Positions 15,725-25,060 of a stretch of 64,000 bases of DNA are shown in pieces. A model generated the notes under the pieces. It was not told the origin of the DNA, did no database searches, and saw only the letters and a program-made list of their open reading frames with translations. The position numbers and the translations under genes were made by a program. The stretch comes from Chryseobacterium sp. JJR-5R (GTDB lineage: Bacteria > Bacteroidota > Bacteroidia > Flavobacteriales > Weeksellaceae): NCBI RefSeq assembly GCF_034047335.1, contig NZ_CP139137.1, forward strand, positions 1,984,001 through 2,048,000. The letters are read 5' to 3'. Numbering within the stretch: position 1 is the stretch's first letter; each line of letters starts with the position of its first letter.

Positions 15725-18352
15725 ATGAAAATTGAGAAAATACAGGCATTGCGCGGCCCTAATATATGGAGTATCAGAAGAAAGAAGCTGATACAGATGA
15801 GGCTGGATCTCGAAGAGCTGGAAAATTTCCCCACCAATAAGATAGACGGCTTCAGGGAAAGGATTGAAAAACTGATGCCTTCATTATACAGCCACCGATG
15901 TTCCGAAGGCTGCGAAGGCGGTTTTTTCCACCGCGTGGAAACAGGAACCTGGATGGGGCATGTTATTGAGCATATTGCATTGGAAATACAGACGCTGGCC
16001 GGTATGGAAGTAGGTTTCGGAAGGACGCGTGAAACAAGGACGCCGGGCGTTTACAATGTTGTATTTAATTATATCGAAGAAAATGCAGGAATCTATGCAG
16101 CGGAAGAAGCAGTGAAAATTTCAGAAGCTTTAATTAAAGGTGAAGAATATGATTTAAATGCCTGTATCCAAACCTTAAAGGAAATCCGCGAAAAAGTCCG
16201 CCTGGGCCCTTCTACAGGAAGTATCGTACAGGAAGCGGTTTCCCGTAAGATACCATGGATCCGTTTAGGTAAAAATTCTCTTGTCCAGCTGGGATACGGT
16301 GTAAACCAGCAACGTTTTCAGGCCACAATTACCGGTAAAACAAGCTCTATTGCAGTAGATATTGCATGCAATAAAGAATTAACCAAAAGAATGCTCCATG
16401 ATGCCGCGATCCCCGTGCCGACAGGCGACCTGATTATGGACGAAGAAGGCCTGGACAGCGTCGTAAGGGCCATAGGCTATCCGGTTGTGATAAAGCCGCT
16501 GGACGGGAACCACGGAAAGGGCTCTTCCATCAATGTCAATGACTGGGAAGCGGCAAAAGTGGGCCTTGAACATGCTCAGCAGTTTTCCCAGAAAGTAATT
16601 GTTGAAAAATATATTACAGGCTATGACTTCCGGGTACTGGTCATCAACAATAAAATGGTCGCTGCGGCCAGACGAGTGCCTGCCCATGTGGTAGGGGACG
16701 GCGAGATGAATATTCAGCAGCTGATTGAAAAAGAAAATAAAGACACCCGAAGAGGTTATGGGCATGAAAATGTTTTAACCGAAATCCAGGTTGATAAAGA
16801 TACTACGGAGCTTCTTGAAAAGCTTCATTATAACTTGGAAACCATCCCACAGAGAGGGGAAGTGGTATACCTGAAATCAACAGCCAATCTTTCTACAGGC
16901 GGAACTTCCATTGACGTAACGGATATGGTGCACCCTGAGAATATTACCATGGCTGAAAGGATTTCAAAAATCATCGGTCTGGATGTATGTGGAATCGATA
17001 TTATGGCACAAAACCTTACGCAGCCTTTAAAAGAAAGCGGAGGAGCCATTATTGAAGTCAATGCTGCTCCAGGATTCAGAATGCATCTTGCACCGAGCGA
17101 AGGATTACCTAGAAACGTAGCTGCACCCGTTGTTGATATGTTGTATCCTCAGGGAAAACCTTTTACCATCCCGATTATCGCTGTGACAGGTACCAACGGG
17201 AAAACAACCACTACAAGGCTAATTTCACATATCGTTAAAAGCAACGGCTACAGGGTAGGTTTTACCACGTCGGACGGGATTTATATCCAGAATACCATGC
17301 TTACCAGAGGCGATACTACAGGCCCGATGTCTGCTGAATTCATTCTGAAGGACCCTACGGTGGAATTTGCCGTTCTGGAAACAGCCAGAGGCGGAATCTT
17401 ACGCTCCGGGCTCGGTTTTTCGCAATGTGATATCGGTGTTTTAACAAACATTGAAGAAGATCACCTCGGATTGAATGACATCCACAACCTGAAAGACCTG
17501 ACACGGGTGAAAAGAGTGGTTCTCGACAGTGTAAAGAAAAACGGCTGGAGCATCCTGAATGCGGACAATGAATATTCCATGAAAATTGTAAATGACCTGG
17601 ACAGCCAGGTAGCTATTTTCAGCATGGATGAAAATAATCCCTACATCCAGAAGTTTGCAAAAGAAGGCAAAATTACCTGTGTATATGAGGAAGGTTTTGT
17701 AACGATCAAAAAAGGAGACTGGAAGATCAGGATCGGGAAGGCCAAAGATTTCCCGATTACAATGGAGGGGAAAGCTAAATTTATGATAGAAAATGTGCTG
17801 GCCGCAAGTTTATCCTGCTACCTCTACGGCTTCGGAATTGAAGATATTTCGAATTCCCTGCGTACTTTTATTCCAAGCGCACAGCTGACCCCGGGAAGGC
17901 TGAATGTTTTTAAATTCAAGAATTTTAAAGTACTGATCGATTTTGCACATAACCCTTCAGGCTACAAGGCCATTGAAGATTACCTTAAAAATGTTGAGTC
18001 CACAAAGAAAATAGGGATTATTTCCGGAGTGGGAGACCGTCGCGACGGTGACATCAAAGAATGCGGGAAAATTGCCGGCAGGATGTTTGACCATATTATC
18101 ATCAGAAACGAAAAGCATCTTCGCGGAAGAACGGAAGATGAAATTAACGGACTGATTATTGAGGGAATGCAGTCTTCAGGAAGAAACGTCAGCTATGAAA
18201 CTATTCCCAAAGAAATCGATGCTCTGAAGCATGCGATGGGAATGGCAGAAGAAGGGACTTTCATTACAGCCCTGAGCGATGTGATTTCAAATGCGATCGA
18301 GCTTGTACAGGAGTACCAGACAAAGGAATTGCTGGAAGAAGACAAGGCGTAA
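15725..18352 (+). CDS. cphA: Cyanophycin synthetase
   Basis: An 875-residue two-engine ligase that builds multi-L-arginyl-poly-L-aspartate without a ribosome. The N-terminal domain (with SHRCSEGCEGGFFHRVETGTW) is followed by an ATP-grasp domain (about 210-470; VVIKPLDGNHGKGSSINV, then EVNAAPGFRMHL) that adds Asp, and a Mur-ligase-like domain with P-loop GTNGKTTT at 489-496 and LIDFAHNPSGYKAIEDYL near 740 that adds Arg. Length matches CphA1. It is divergent from cphB-iaaA, giving storage and breakdown in one locus. A strong terminator follows. Cyanophycin genes occur in only some flavobacteria. Confidence 0.95.
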   Translation: MKIEKIQALRGPNIWSIRRKKLIQMRLDLEELENFPTNKIDGFRERIEKLMPSLYSHRCSEGCEGGFFHRVETGTWMGHVIEHIALEIQTLAGMEVGFGRTRETRTPGVYNVVFNYIEENAGIYAAEEAVKISEALIKGEEYDLNACIQTLKEIREKVRLGPSTGSIVQEAVSRKIPWIRLGKNSLVQLGYGVNQQRFQATITGKTSSIAVDIACNKELTKRMLHDAAIPVPTGDLIMDEEGLDSVVRAIGYPVVIKPLDGNHGKGSSINVNDWEAAKVGLEHAQQFSQKVIVEKYITGYDFRVLVINNKMVAAARRVPAHVVGDGEMNIQQLIEKENKDTRRGYGHENVLTEIQVDKDTTELLEKLHYNLETIPQRGEVVYLKSTANLSTGGTSIDVTDMVHPENITMAERISKIIGLDVCGIDIMAQNLTQPLKESGGAIIEVNAAPGFRMHLAPSEGLPRNVAAPVVDMLYPQGKPFTIPIIAVTGTNGKTTTTRLISHIVKSNGYRVGFTTSDGIYIQNTMLTRGDTTGPMSAEFILKDPTVEFAVLETARGGILRSGLGFSQCDIGVLTNIEEDHLGLNDIHNLKDLTRVKRVVLDSVKKNGWSILNADNEYSMKIVNDLDSQVAIFSMDENNPYIQKFAKEGKITCVYEEGFVTIKKGDWKIRIGKAKDFPITMEGKAKFMIENVLAASLSCYLYGFGIEDISNSLRTFIPSAQLTPGRLNVFKFKNFKVLIDFAHNPSGYKAIEDYLKNVESTKKIGIISGVGDRRDGDIKECGKIAGRMFDHIIIRNEKHLRGRTEDEINGLIIEGMQSSGRNVSYETIPKEIDALKHAMGMAEEGTFITALSDVISNAIELVQEYQTKELLEEDKA

Positions 18353-18391
18353 GCCGTAATCTGTAATATAAACAATAAGATAAAAAAATAT

Positions 18392-18427
18392 AAAATCCTT
18401 TCAGCATTTAAACGCTGAAAGGATTTT
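18392..18427. terminator. Bidirectional terminator after cphA
   Basis: A perfect 14-base stem (AAAATCCTTTCAGC and complement) with an eight-base loop separates cphA from the convergent ligase cluster. Confidence 0.85.
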
Positions 18428-18452
18428 TATTGTTGAATAAATCAATCAGGGA

Positions 18453-19637
18453 CTATTCCTCTGCAAAAAATGCATTGGAACTGCCGATCCAGATGGCATC
18501 TTTTTTATTGAAATCCACATTCACCATATCGGCTTTCGTCATTCTCCCGAGATTTTGCAGTAAAATAGGACGTTCATCTTGCTCCCTCCAGATGTAAAGC
18601 AGGCGGATTTCCGCTTTTGAAAATGATCCGTTAATATCTTCAAAAACAGGTTCATAGGTTACTTTCCTCTGTAGAATATAATTTTGCTGATCTTCAATAG
18701 CATCGGTAATTTCTTTGGTCGGATGTAAATTGACTCCGCTTCCGGCAAATGAGAACAGCGGTTTAAGGACAAAATCTTCAAGGTTTTCACCGTCCGGGAA
18801 TTCATGAAGGAAATAACTTTTCGGCACAAACTGATGTTTTAAAAACGGCAGTAAAAATTTAGAGATTTTAAAGAACCAGTTTGGATGGGTCACCCAGGTT
18901 ATGTCTACTTCTTCACGGAAATCAAACTCGGTTTTAAGATCAGGGATCCGGTCTAGTTCATCAAAAATCACACGGTTGTAAATTCGTTTGATCTCAGTTA
19001 ATTTACCGTCATTTTCATAAAACAGCTTTCTGCCTTCTTTTTTTATCCGGGTAAGGCAGACGGTTTTTATTCCCAGCAGTTTCTCAGTTAAGAGGAAGTC
19101 GATGACTGTTTTCTGCTTTTCAGGATAAATTTCCAAGAGAATCACATGCTCGGACTTTTCTTCTCCGATAATCAGTTCCTTGATATAATTTCTGAACTGT
19201 TCGTGGGGCATCTCATTGCGGATCTCCGACAGAAAGGGGTACACGTCACAGAATGTATCTTCAAAAATTTCCTGGAAGGCATATAATGAAGGGAACGCCT
19301 GCAGCTCAATCAACTGGGGCTCGATGTCTCCGTTTTCATTTCTGCAGATCCCGAAATCAATCGTAAAAAAATGAGGCTGATCCGTATCATCCGGTACCCG
19401 GCAGTTATCAGGGACTGCTCTCTGCAACGTTTCTTTAGGCAGGGATCTGATCTGGTCAATAATACTGTCGCTGGCATCCAGTAATTTTGATTTGAATTCT
19501 TTGGTCAGGAACATCGGGCTTTCGGAAATCCTGAAGGCCGGTTCCAGACCGCTTTTCTGCTTGAGGATTGCTTTTACCTGATCATATTTTTCCTGTGAGA
19601 ATTCCTGGTTGAACTGCTTTCTGTATTTCGGGATCAT
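18453..19637 (-). CDS. Uncharacterised protein, possible ATP-grasp-like ligase
   Basis: The 394-residue soluble protein has a C-terminal portion (about 275-394) that reads like an ATP-grasp nucleotide site: DFVLKPLFSFAGSGVNLHP with a strand lysine and a glycine-rich loop, then ILQRKVTYEP and AEIRLLYIW. The N-terminal half contains PHFFTIDFGICRNENGDIEPQLIELQAFPSLYAFQ. I do not recognise a named family; a divergent or permuted ATP-grasp is inferred. It is the last of eight same-strand genes with other amide-forming enzymes, 33 bases after the amidotransferase gene. Confidence 0.7.
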   Translation of the reverse strand: MIPKYRKQFNQEFSQEKYDQVKAILKQKSGLEPAFRISESPMFLTKEFKSKLLDASDSIIDQIRSLPKETLQRAVPDNCRVPDDTDQPHFFTIDFGICRNENGDIEPQLIELQAFPSLYAFQEIFEDTFCDVYPFLSEIRNEMPHEQFRNYIKELIIGEEKSEHVILLEIYPEKQKTVIDFLLTEKLLGIKTVCLTRIKKEGRKLFYENDGKLTEIKRIYNRVIFDELDRIPDLKTEFDFREEVDITWVTHPNWFFKISKFLLPFLKHQFVPKSYFLHEFPDGENLEDFVLKPLFSFAGSGVNLHPTKEITDAIEDQQNYILQRKVTYEPVFEDINGSFSKAEIRLLYIWREQDERPILLQNLGRMTKADMVNVDFNKKDAIWIGSSNAFFAEE

Positions 19638-19670
19638 ACTTTTCTTTGTGATTTTAATTTTAAAATGCTT

Positions 19671-20504
19671 TTAAACCATCGTTCCAGCTTGTTTCAGGAT
19701 ATTTTCTTTTGCAAACTGTAGAAATCCAGGAATAATCTGAGCCTGGGTTAAAAGGATCTTGTCAGGATCATCGATCCGATCAACGGTTTCAAGGTATTTT
19801 TCCATACCGAAGCTGTCAATCATCGCCTGTTTGTTTTTTTCATCTTTCAGGTTTTCGATCATTCCCGCAGGGTTGGCTTCAGGATGAAACTGGGTGCCGA
19901 AAATCTCTTCTGAAAAACGGATGGCCATTACGGCCCTTTCAAGATGAATATGCGGACGGAATTTTTCGATGCCGACGATTTTCATTCCCAGCGCTTCAAT
20001 ACGCAAATGGTCAGGTTCAATAAACTGGTAGGCTCTTGAATCCACAGCATAAAAAGGGTCCGGAAGGTTTCCGAATAAAAATTCCTGCCTGCCGTCTTCG
20101 GTTTTATGAACCGGCATTACGCCGAATGAATATGACTTTCTTTTGCGGATATTCCCCAGTTTCCAGTGGATGCTGGCCAACTGGAAGGAGTGGCAGATCA
20201 GAAAGAGATATTTTTTGGATGCATGGGAAGCATTGTGTTCAAAAATCTGATCCAGAAAATCAGAAAACCGGTCTTCCCATTCCAGGCCTTCCCTGTGAGG
20301 GTCTCCCGGGCCTCCTGAAGATATGAATATATCAAAATCATGAATATCAGGGATCTCATTTTTAAAACGCACATCAAAGGTACTGACTGTCACGTTTTCA
20401 CTGCAGTTTTCCTTAAATGCTTCTGAAATCTCTGTTATGTTTTTAAAGCCCTGATTGACACGGTTGTTGTTCATGTCCAGCAAAGCCATTCGAATATCCT
20501 TCAT
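19671..20504 (-). CDS. Class I glutamine amidotransferase (GMP-synthase-like)
   Basis: The 277-residue protein is a stand-alone class I amidotransferase: SSGGPGDP near residue 63, catalytic Cys104 in LICHSFQLAS, and His/Glu in FGTQFHPEANP near 220. Such domains release ammonia from glutamine, or act as gamma-glutamyl hydrolases on other amides. The usual glycine before and two after the nucleophile (GxCxG) are replaced (ICHSF), so a hydrolase role on a glutamylated product is possible. A C-terminal extension of about 50 residues is not recognised. Its place between ligases suggests ammonia supply or deglutamylation in that pathway. Confidence 0.85.
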   Translation of the reverse strand: MKDIRMALLDMNNNRVNQGFKNITEISEAFKENCSENVTVSTFDVRFKNEIPDIHDFDIFISSGGPGDPHREGLEWEDRFSDFLDQIFEHNASHASKKYLFLICHSFQLASIHWKLGNIRKRKSYSFGVMPVHKTEDGRQEFLFGNLPDPFYAVDSRAYQFIEPDHLRIEALGMKIVGIEKFRPHIHLERAVMAIRFSEEIFGTQFHPEANPAGMIENLKDEKNKQAMIDSFGMEKYLETVDRIDDPDKILLTQAQIIPGFLQFAKENILKQAGTMV

Positions 20505-20540
20505 ACCAAACCTTATATTTTTACAAAATTAATCAAAATG

Positions 20541-21659
20541 TTACCATGCATTTTCGTTATGTGTTATGCCGTACTCTGTTTCTGAAATCATGTAATCCAC
20601 TACTTTCGTCAGTTCTCCTGTTTCCTTCAAAACCCTGAGCTGACGGTCTGCACCGGTACCGTGTTCCAGGATTTTCCAGGCATATTCCACTTCTTCCCTG
20701 CATCCAAGGTCATCTACCACATCATCGATAAACTCAAGCAGTTCTTTCAGCAGATCCGGATAAGGCACAGATTCTTCCTTGCCGAAATCAATGAGATGGG
20801 CTTCAATTCCGCTTTTCGAAGCCCTCCATTTATTTTCATTCAGCAGTAACCTGCGGTAGCTCCTGAAGCTTAAGTTCTGTTGGTGAAGCTTATAAATCTT
20901 GGCTACCAGGCTCTGCATAATGGCAGCCATGCAGACGGTTTCATCAATCCTCAGCGGCATATCACAGATTCTGAACTCAATGGTAGGGTAGAACGGGTGA
21001 ACCCTCAGATCCCACCAGATTTTCTTGGCATTATCAATGGTTCCCGTTTTTACCAAAAGGTCTACATAACTGTCAAATTCAGCCAGGGAGTTGAAGAAGC
21101 TCGGGATCCCTGTTCTCGGGAACTTTACGAAAATTTCCTGTCGGTAGGATTTGAAGCCTGTATTTCTTCCGATCCAGAAAGGGGAATTCGTGGATAATGC
21201 ATAGACATGCGGAAGAAAATAACGCATGACATTCTGAATTCTTACCCCTTCTTCACGGTTGGGGATCCCGATGTGGACATGAAGCCCGAAAATAAGGTTT
21301 CCGCGGGCCACATCGCCCATGTCGTCTACAATTTTGTTGTAGCGTTCCCCGTTGGTAATCGTATTATGCTCCCAGTTTGAAAAAGGATGCGTCCCGCCGC
21401 CGGAAACCCGGAGGCCCTGTTCATGGGCCGTCCTGATCAGGTGTCTTCGCAGGTTGGTCAGTTCCGTTTTGGCCTCCTGAATATTCTGGCAGATGCCCGT
21501 TTCCATTTCAATCATGGACTCATGCATCTCATGTTTCAGGTTTTCACTTAAAACGGCTTTCCCGCCTTCAATGATCTTTGAAACATGAGATACCAGATCC
21601 CTGCTTTCAACATCAATAATTTGATATTCTTCTTCAATTCCGATCGTAAACTGATGCAT
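20541..21659 (-). CDS. YbdK-type carboxylate-amine ligase (glutamate-cysteine ligase 2 family)
   Basis: A 372-residue GCS2-family ligase: FTIGIEEEYQIID at the N-terminus, ETGICQNIQEAKTEL, the GGGTHPFSNWEH loop, FGLHVHIGIPNREEGVRI and the REEVEYAWKILEHGTGADRQLRV end are all standard for the family. These enzymes make an amide from a carboxylate (often glutamate) and an amine with ATP; E. coli YbdK has weak gamma-glutamylcysteine activity. Length is normal. It sits 36 bases upstream of the amidotransferase and 25 after the RimK-like ligase, in a run of amide-bond enzymes. Confidence 0.92.
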   Translation of the reverse strand: MHQFTIGIEEEYQIIDVESRDLVSHVSKIIEGGKAVLSENLKHEMHESMIEMETGICQNIQEAKTELTNLRRHLIRTAHEQGLRVSGGGTHPFSNWEHNTITNGERYNKIVDDMGDVARGNLIFGLHVHIGIPNREEGVRIQNVMRYFLPHVYALSTNSPFWIGRNTGFKSYRQEIFVKFPRTGIPSFFNSLAEFDSYVDLLVKTGTIDNAKKIWWDLRVHPFYPTIEFRICDMPLRIDETVCMAAIMQSLVAKIYKLHQQNLSFRSYRRLLLNENKWRASKSGIEAHLIDFGKEESVPYPDLLKELLEFIDDVVDDLGCREEVEYAWKILEHGTGADRQLRVLKETGELTKVVDYMISETEYGITHNENAW

Positions 21660-21684
21660 GGTTTGTGCTTTTAATTGTATGTTC

Positions 21685-22638
21685 TTATTGTACAGAATCC
21701 TTCACAAAAGTTCCCCAGGAAATATTCGGTTTTCCGGGAACATATTCTTTCGCTTTTTCAACAGCCAGTTTCGCAGCATGTTCTACAATCCATGCGAAAT
21801 TCTCTTCACCTACTGCATTTCTGTCGGCATCCGGAGCCGGGTTACAGAAGTCGATGGCATACGGAATCCCGTCTTTTACCGCAAATTCAACGGTATTGAA
21901 ATCATAGCCAAGCGCCTCATTCATTTTAACAGTGTAATCATGGATGGTTTTCAACAGCTTTTCCCGTTTCTTACCTTTTGTCTTATGCGTGGTTGCATAT
22001 CGTAAATGCGGTTCATTTCTCGGTTCGTAAGGCATGATGTGTACATATTTTTTGCCTAAGCAGTACACCCGGTAATAATCCTCAAAAATGATTTCTTCCT
22101 GCACCATCATAACGAGCTGCTCTGTCTCACCTAATTTATTCCACAGGTCTTCCGGGCTTTCCACACGGTAGACATTTCTCCAGCCGCCGCCGTCATGGGG
22201 CTTCATATAAGCCGGGAACCCTACATAATCGAAAATATAATCCCAGTCGTGAGGGAACTTCAGGTTTCTGAAAGAGGTTTCCGAAGTATTGGTCGGCCTT
22301 TCATGTGAAGGCAGCAATACCGTTTTCGGAAGCGGGATTCCGAGCTTGGACATTAAAGCATTGTTGAAAAATTTTTCATCTGCGCTCCACCAGAACGGAT
22401 TATTGATGACATAGGTCCCGTTCAATGCTGCATTTTTAAGATAAGCCCTGTAAAAAGGGACATCCTGGGAAATCCTGTCGATAATGACTGCATACCCGTA
22501 ATCTTCTCCCTGTTCCAGCTTATCAATAGTTACCGGTTCGGCAATGATTTCTCCGCCTCCCAGTTCATTTACTTTATCGATAAAAGCCCAGGGAAACGTA
22601 TCTTCCATACCGAATAGAATTCCAACCTTTTTTGCCAT
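21685..22638 (-). CDS. ATP-grasp ligase (RimK-like)
   Basis: The 317-residue protein opens with a pre-ATP-grasp Rossmann half (KKVGILFGMEDTFPWAFIDKVNELGG) and continues with an ATP-grasp core: YVGFPAYMKPHDGGGWRNVYRV (nucleotide-binding strand lysine and glycine loop, about residue 165-185), VMMVQEEIIFEDYYRVYCLG and the metal-binding end NTVEFAVKDGIPYAIDFCNPAPD. ATP-grasp ligases join an acyl-phosphate to an amine or thiol. The acceptor is unknown. It is tightly linked to the YbdK-type ligase (25 bases) and the esterase (41 bases). Confidence 0.88.
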   Translation of the reverse strand: MAKKVGILFGMEDTFPWAFIDKVNELGGGEIIAEPVTIDKLEQGEDYGYAVIIDRISQDVPFYRAYLKNAALNGTYVINNPFWWSADEKFFNNALMSKLGIPLPKTVLLPSHERPTNTSETSFRNLKFPHDWDYIFDYVGFPAYMKPHDGGGWRNVYRVESPEDLWNKLGETEQLVMMVQEEIIFEDYYRVYCLGKKYVHIMPYEPRNEPHLRYATTHKTKGKKREKLLKTIHDYTVKMNEALGYDFNTVEFAVKDGIPYAIDFCNPAPDADRNAVGEENFAWIVEHAAKLAVEKAKEYVPGKPNISWGTFVKDSVQ

Positions 22639-22679
22639 AACTGAATGTTTTTTAATATTTTATGTTTGATTATAATTTT

Positions 22680-23393
22680 TTACGAAAAGAATGTTCCGAT
22701 GAAAGTAGGGAAAACCATGCGCCACAACGGCCAGTCGTGGTTGATCCATCTTCTTTCGTCATACCAGAAATCAATTCCTCTTGCCGTTAAGACTTCTGCC
22801 ATTTCGATATTTTTGTCTTTACAGATATCCTGGTCTGAAGTGCTTAATACAATATGCATATGCCTGTATTTCCAGGCCTCGTCATTTTTCACAAATTCTT
22901 TCGGGCAGTTGAAGTAAACCAGGTCATCAGAATACCCGTCCATGAAATTCCGGATGCTGAAAGCTCCTGAAAGGCAGAATAAATGCGAAACGACATCCGG
23001 AAATCTGAAGGCGAAATTGGCAGCATGATACCCGCCGAAACTTGCACCTGCCACGGCGACCCGGTGCGTCTTGTGGAGCTTTTGTATGTAAGGGATGAAT
23101 TCCCTGATCAGAAACTGTACATATTTTTCATAATTACGGATTCTCTGCTGCGGAGAAATGTTTTCATCGTAAAAGCTCCAGCTATCGATGGTCTGGATGT
23201 TATACAGCTTCACTTTTCCCTGTTCTACAAACCAGTTGATACTTCCGTTGAGATGGAAATCATGGTTCTGTGTATATTGCCCCTGAGAAGTGGGGAACAT
23301 AATGATTGGATGACCGTAATGTCCCGTTACCTCAACTTTAAGGCTGGTTCCTAAAATGTTTGAATAATAATCCGTATGTTCTATCTGCGGCAT
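22680..23393 (-). CDS. Esterase D-like alpha/beta hydrolase
   Basis: The 237-residue protein is an esterase of the D family with the nucleophile elbow GASFGGYHAAN near residue 117 and a late histidine in WINHDWPLWR. There is no signal peptide, so it is cytoplasmic. It resembles the second hydrolase at the far end of this cluster (CBM48 fused) only in the general fold. In this setting it may release, transfer or proofread an ester or thioester intermediate; this is inference. It lies downstream of an interrupted small gene. Confidence 0.85.
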   Translation of the reverse strand: MPQIEHTDYYSNILGTSLKVEVTGHYGHPIIMFPTSQGQYTQNHDFHLNGSINWFVEQGKVKLYNIQTIDSWSFYDENISPQQRIRNYEKYVQFLIREFIPYIQKLHKTHRVAVAGASFGGYHAANFAFRFPDVVSHLFCLSGAFSIRNFMDGYSDDLVYFNCPKEFVKNDEAWKYRHMHIVLSTSDQDICKDKNIEMAEVLTARGIDFWYDERRWINHDWPLWRMVFPTFIGTFFS

Positions 23394-23456
23394 TTTTTTT
23401 TATTTTGAATGATACTTTTGAAATTATATGAATTTAATAAATTCAATTCCTCCTGG

Positions 23457-23702
23457 TTAGCCGTTTTTAACAATATCTAATACAATCGTTTTAGGTCTTG
23501 GATGTTCTAAAACAATATTTTCTTTAAATTGCCATTCTGAACCAGGCTGATTTGCATTTGTGGAATCAACAAATTTGTAATAAGCTTTGCTTTCCTACTT
23601 TTCAGATTTAATTGGTTCTAATTTACTTATTAAATCCGATTCTTCAGGTAGCTTAAATTTTATAAAATCAATAATTTCCTTAATATTAATGTCTCTGTTC
23701 AT
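23457..23702 (-). pseudogene. Small gene interrupted by an in-frame TAG
   Basis: A minus-strand ATG at 23702 starts MNRDINIKEIIDFIKFKL, runs 35 codons and meets TAG at 23597-23595. The same frame then stays open for 45 more codons (SKAYYKFVDSTNANQPGSEW..., ending IVLDIVKNG) to TAA at 23457. The protein-like composition on both sides of the stop implies an 81-residue gene broken by a single nonsense change, or a sequencing error. The family is not recognised. It sits in the only large gap of the ligase cluster. Confidence 0.55.
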
Positions 23703-23707
23703 TGAAA

Positions 23708-24919
23708 TTATGAACTGGGTTTGCTTTTCGGAGGAAGGATGCTGAGCATTTCCGAATGGATCTTTTCCGCAGCTTTATCCAGGCGTTCTTGAATGATCTG
23801 AGCGCTTTTTGATTTGTATACGATTCCTGCGTGATGTTCGATCGGCAGGAATTTTACGGCCTCCTTGCATTCAAACTGACGGTAATCTGCCTCTTTATCT
23901 TTGATCAGAGCGATGATTAATCCTGAGTAATAAGCGGTGGATTTCGGGATTTTATATTTTTTTTCCCTGAGTAAAGCATTTTCTATTTTTGCCCATTCCC
24001 GCCAGATGTTAATATTGCTTGAGGCTTCCACCAGATCAGGAATATGCGCGCCTCCGACTCTTGAAGAAGTCTCCAGGAAGTAATAAGTGCCGTCTTCTTT
24101 GCTGCGGATGAACTCTGTATGTGTGGCCCCGTTCATCAGTCCGAAACTGGAAAGTACTTTGGTGTTGGCTTCTTTAAGCGCTTTGTATTCACCGGATGAT
24201 TTTCCCAGCGTTTTTGTCCTGAATACGCCGCCTTCATGCGAAACTTCCATAGGCGGGGCGAGATATTTTGAAGCGGATGTAAAAACAATTTCTTTATTAA
24301 AAGTAAGGCTGTCTACATGGTACACATCCCCGGGCTTAAAGCTTTCCAGCAAAAACAGATGCCTGTCTTCTCCCAGATGTCTCAGGGCATCCCAGAGGTC
24401 TTCCTTGGAGTTCAGTTTTTTAATTCCTGAAGCGGATGCTTCCGAACGCGGTTTCAGTACCCATGGAGCAGGAACTGTATCTGCAAAATCGTTTACCTCA
24501 TCATTATTGAAAACTGCCGTAAACTCAGGGACATTGATTCCCGAATCTTTTGCTTTCTGCCTCATTGCCAGTTTATCCCGGAAATAACGGTGCGTGGTCT
24601 GTCCCATTCCCGGGATCCGGAAAGTTTCCCTGATGAGGGCCGCTTTTTCCACATCGTAATCGTCAAGTGCAATTACCGCATCCACTTTTCTGGTCTGCAT
24701 CAGGTGGGAAAAGCCTTGTACAAGGTGATCCAGGTTCCACACGGAAGGTTTTATTTCAGGCATGTAGAAAATTTCATCAATAGCATGCCATGGCCAGTTT
24801 TTATCTTTAAGGTTTTCTGAAGTTATTAAGATAACGGTATTACCGAGTTTATTCATTTCATCCATGAAGTCATAACCCTTGTAATAGCACGAAATACATA
24901 CTATCGTTTTTTTCTCCAT
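23708..24919 (-). CDS. ATP-grasp domain carboxylate-amine ligase
   Basis: The 403-residue ligase has an N-terminal Rossmann-like part (KTIVCISCYYKGYDFMDEMNKLGN), then RDKLAMRQKAKDSGINVPEF (typical A-subdomain entry), PWVLKPRSEASASGIKKL with the nucleotide-site lysine and loop near residue 155, and the metal-binding end YYFLETSSRVGGAHIPDLVE near 280. This layout resembles BacD-type amino-acid ligases and PurK/CarB relatives, which make peptide or amide bonds from acyl-phosphates. The substrates are unknown. It follows the aminopeptidase gene by 141 bases. Confidence 0.88.
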   Translation of the reverse strand: MEKKTIVCISCYYKGYDFMDEMNKLGNTVILITSENLKDKNWPWHAIDEIFYMPEIKPSVWNLDHLVQGFSHLMQTRKVDAVIALDDYDVEKAALIRETFRIPGMGQTTHRYFRDKLAMRQKAKDSGINVPEFTAVFNNDEVNDFADTVPAPWVLKPRSEASASGIKKLNSKEDLWDALRHLGEDRHLFLLESFKPGDVYHVDSLTFNKEIVFTSASKYLAPPMEVSHEGGVFRTKTLGKSSGEYKALKEANTKVLSSFGLMNGATHTEFIRSKEDGTYYFLETSSRVGGAHIPDLVEASSNINIWREWAKIENALLREKKYKIPKSTAYYSGLIIALIKDKEADYRQFECKEAVKFLPIEHHAGIVYKSKSAQIIQERLDKAAEKIHSEMLSILPPKSKPSS

Positions 24920-25060
24920 ATAATGTTTATTAGCTTTTGGTGAATTTTCAAAAATAAAAGTGTTTTTTAATTAAACACTTACCATTGAAATGCAAAATAC
25001 AATAGGTATTTGAGAATTCCTCTATCAAGTATACAGAGATTTTTTTTAATAAACTAATTT

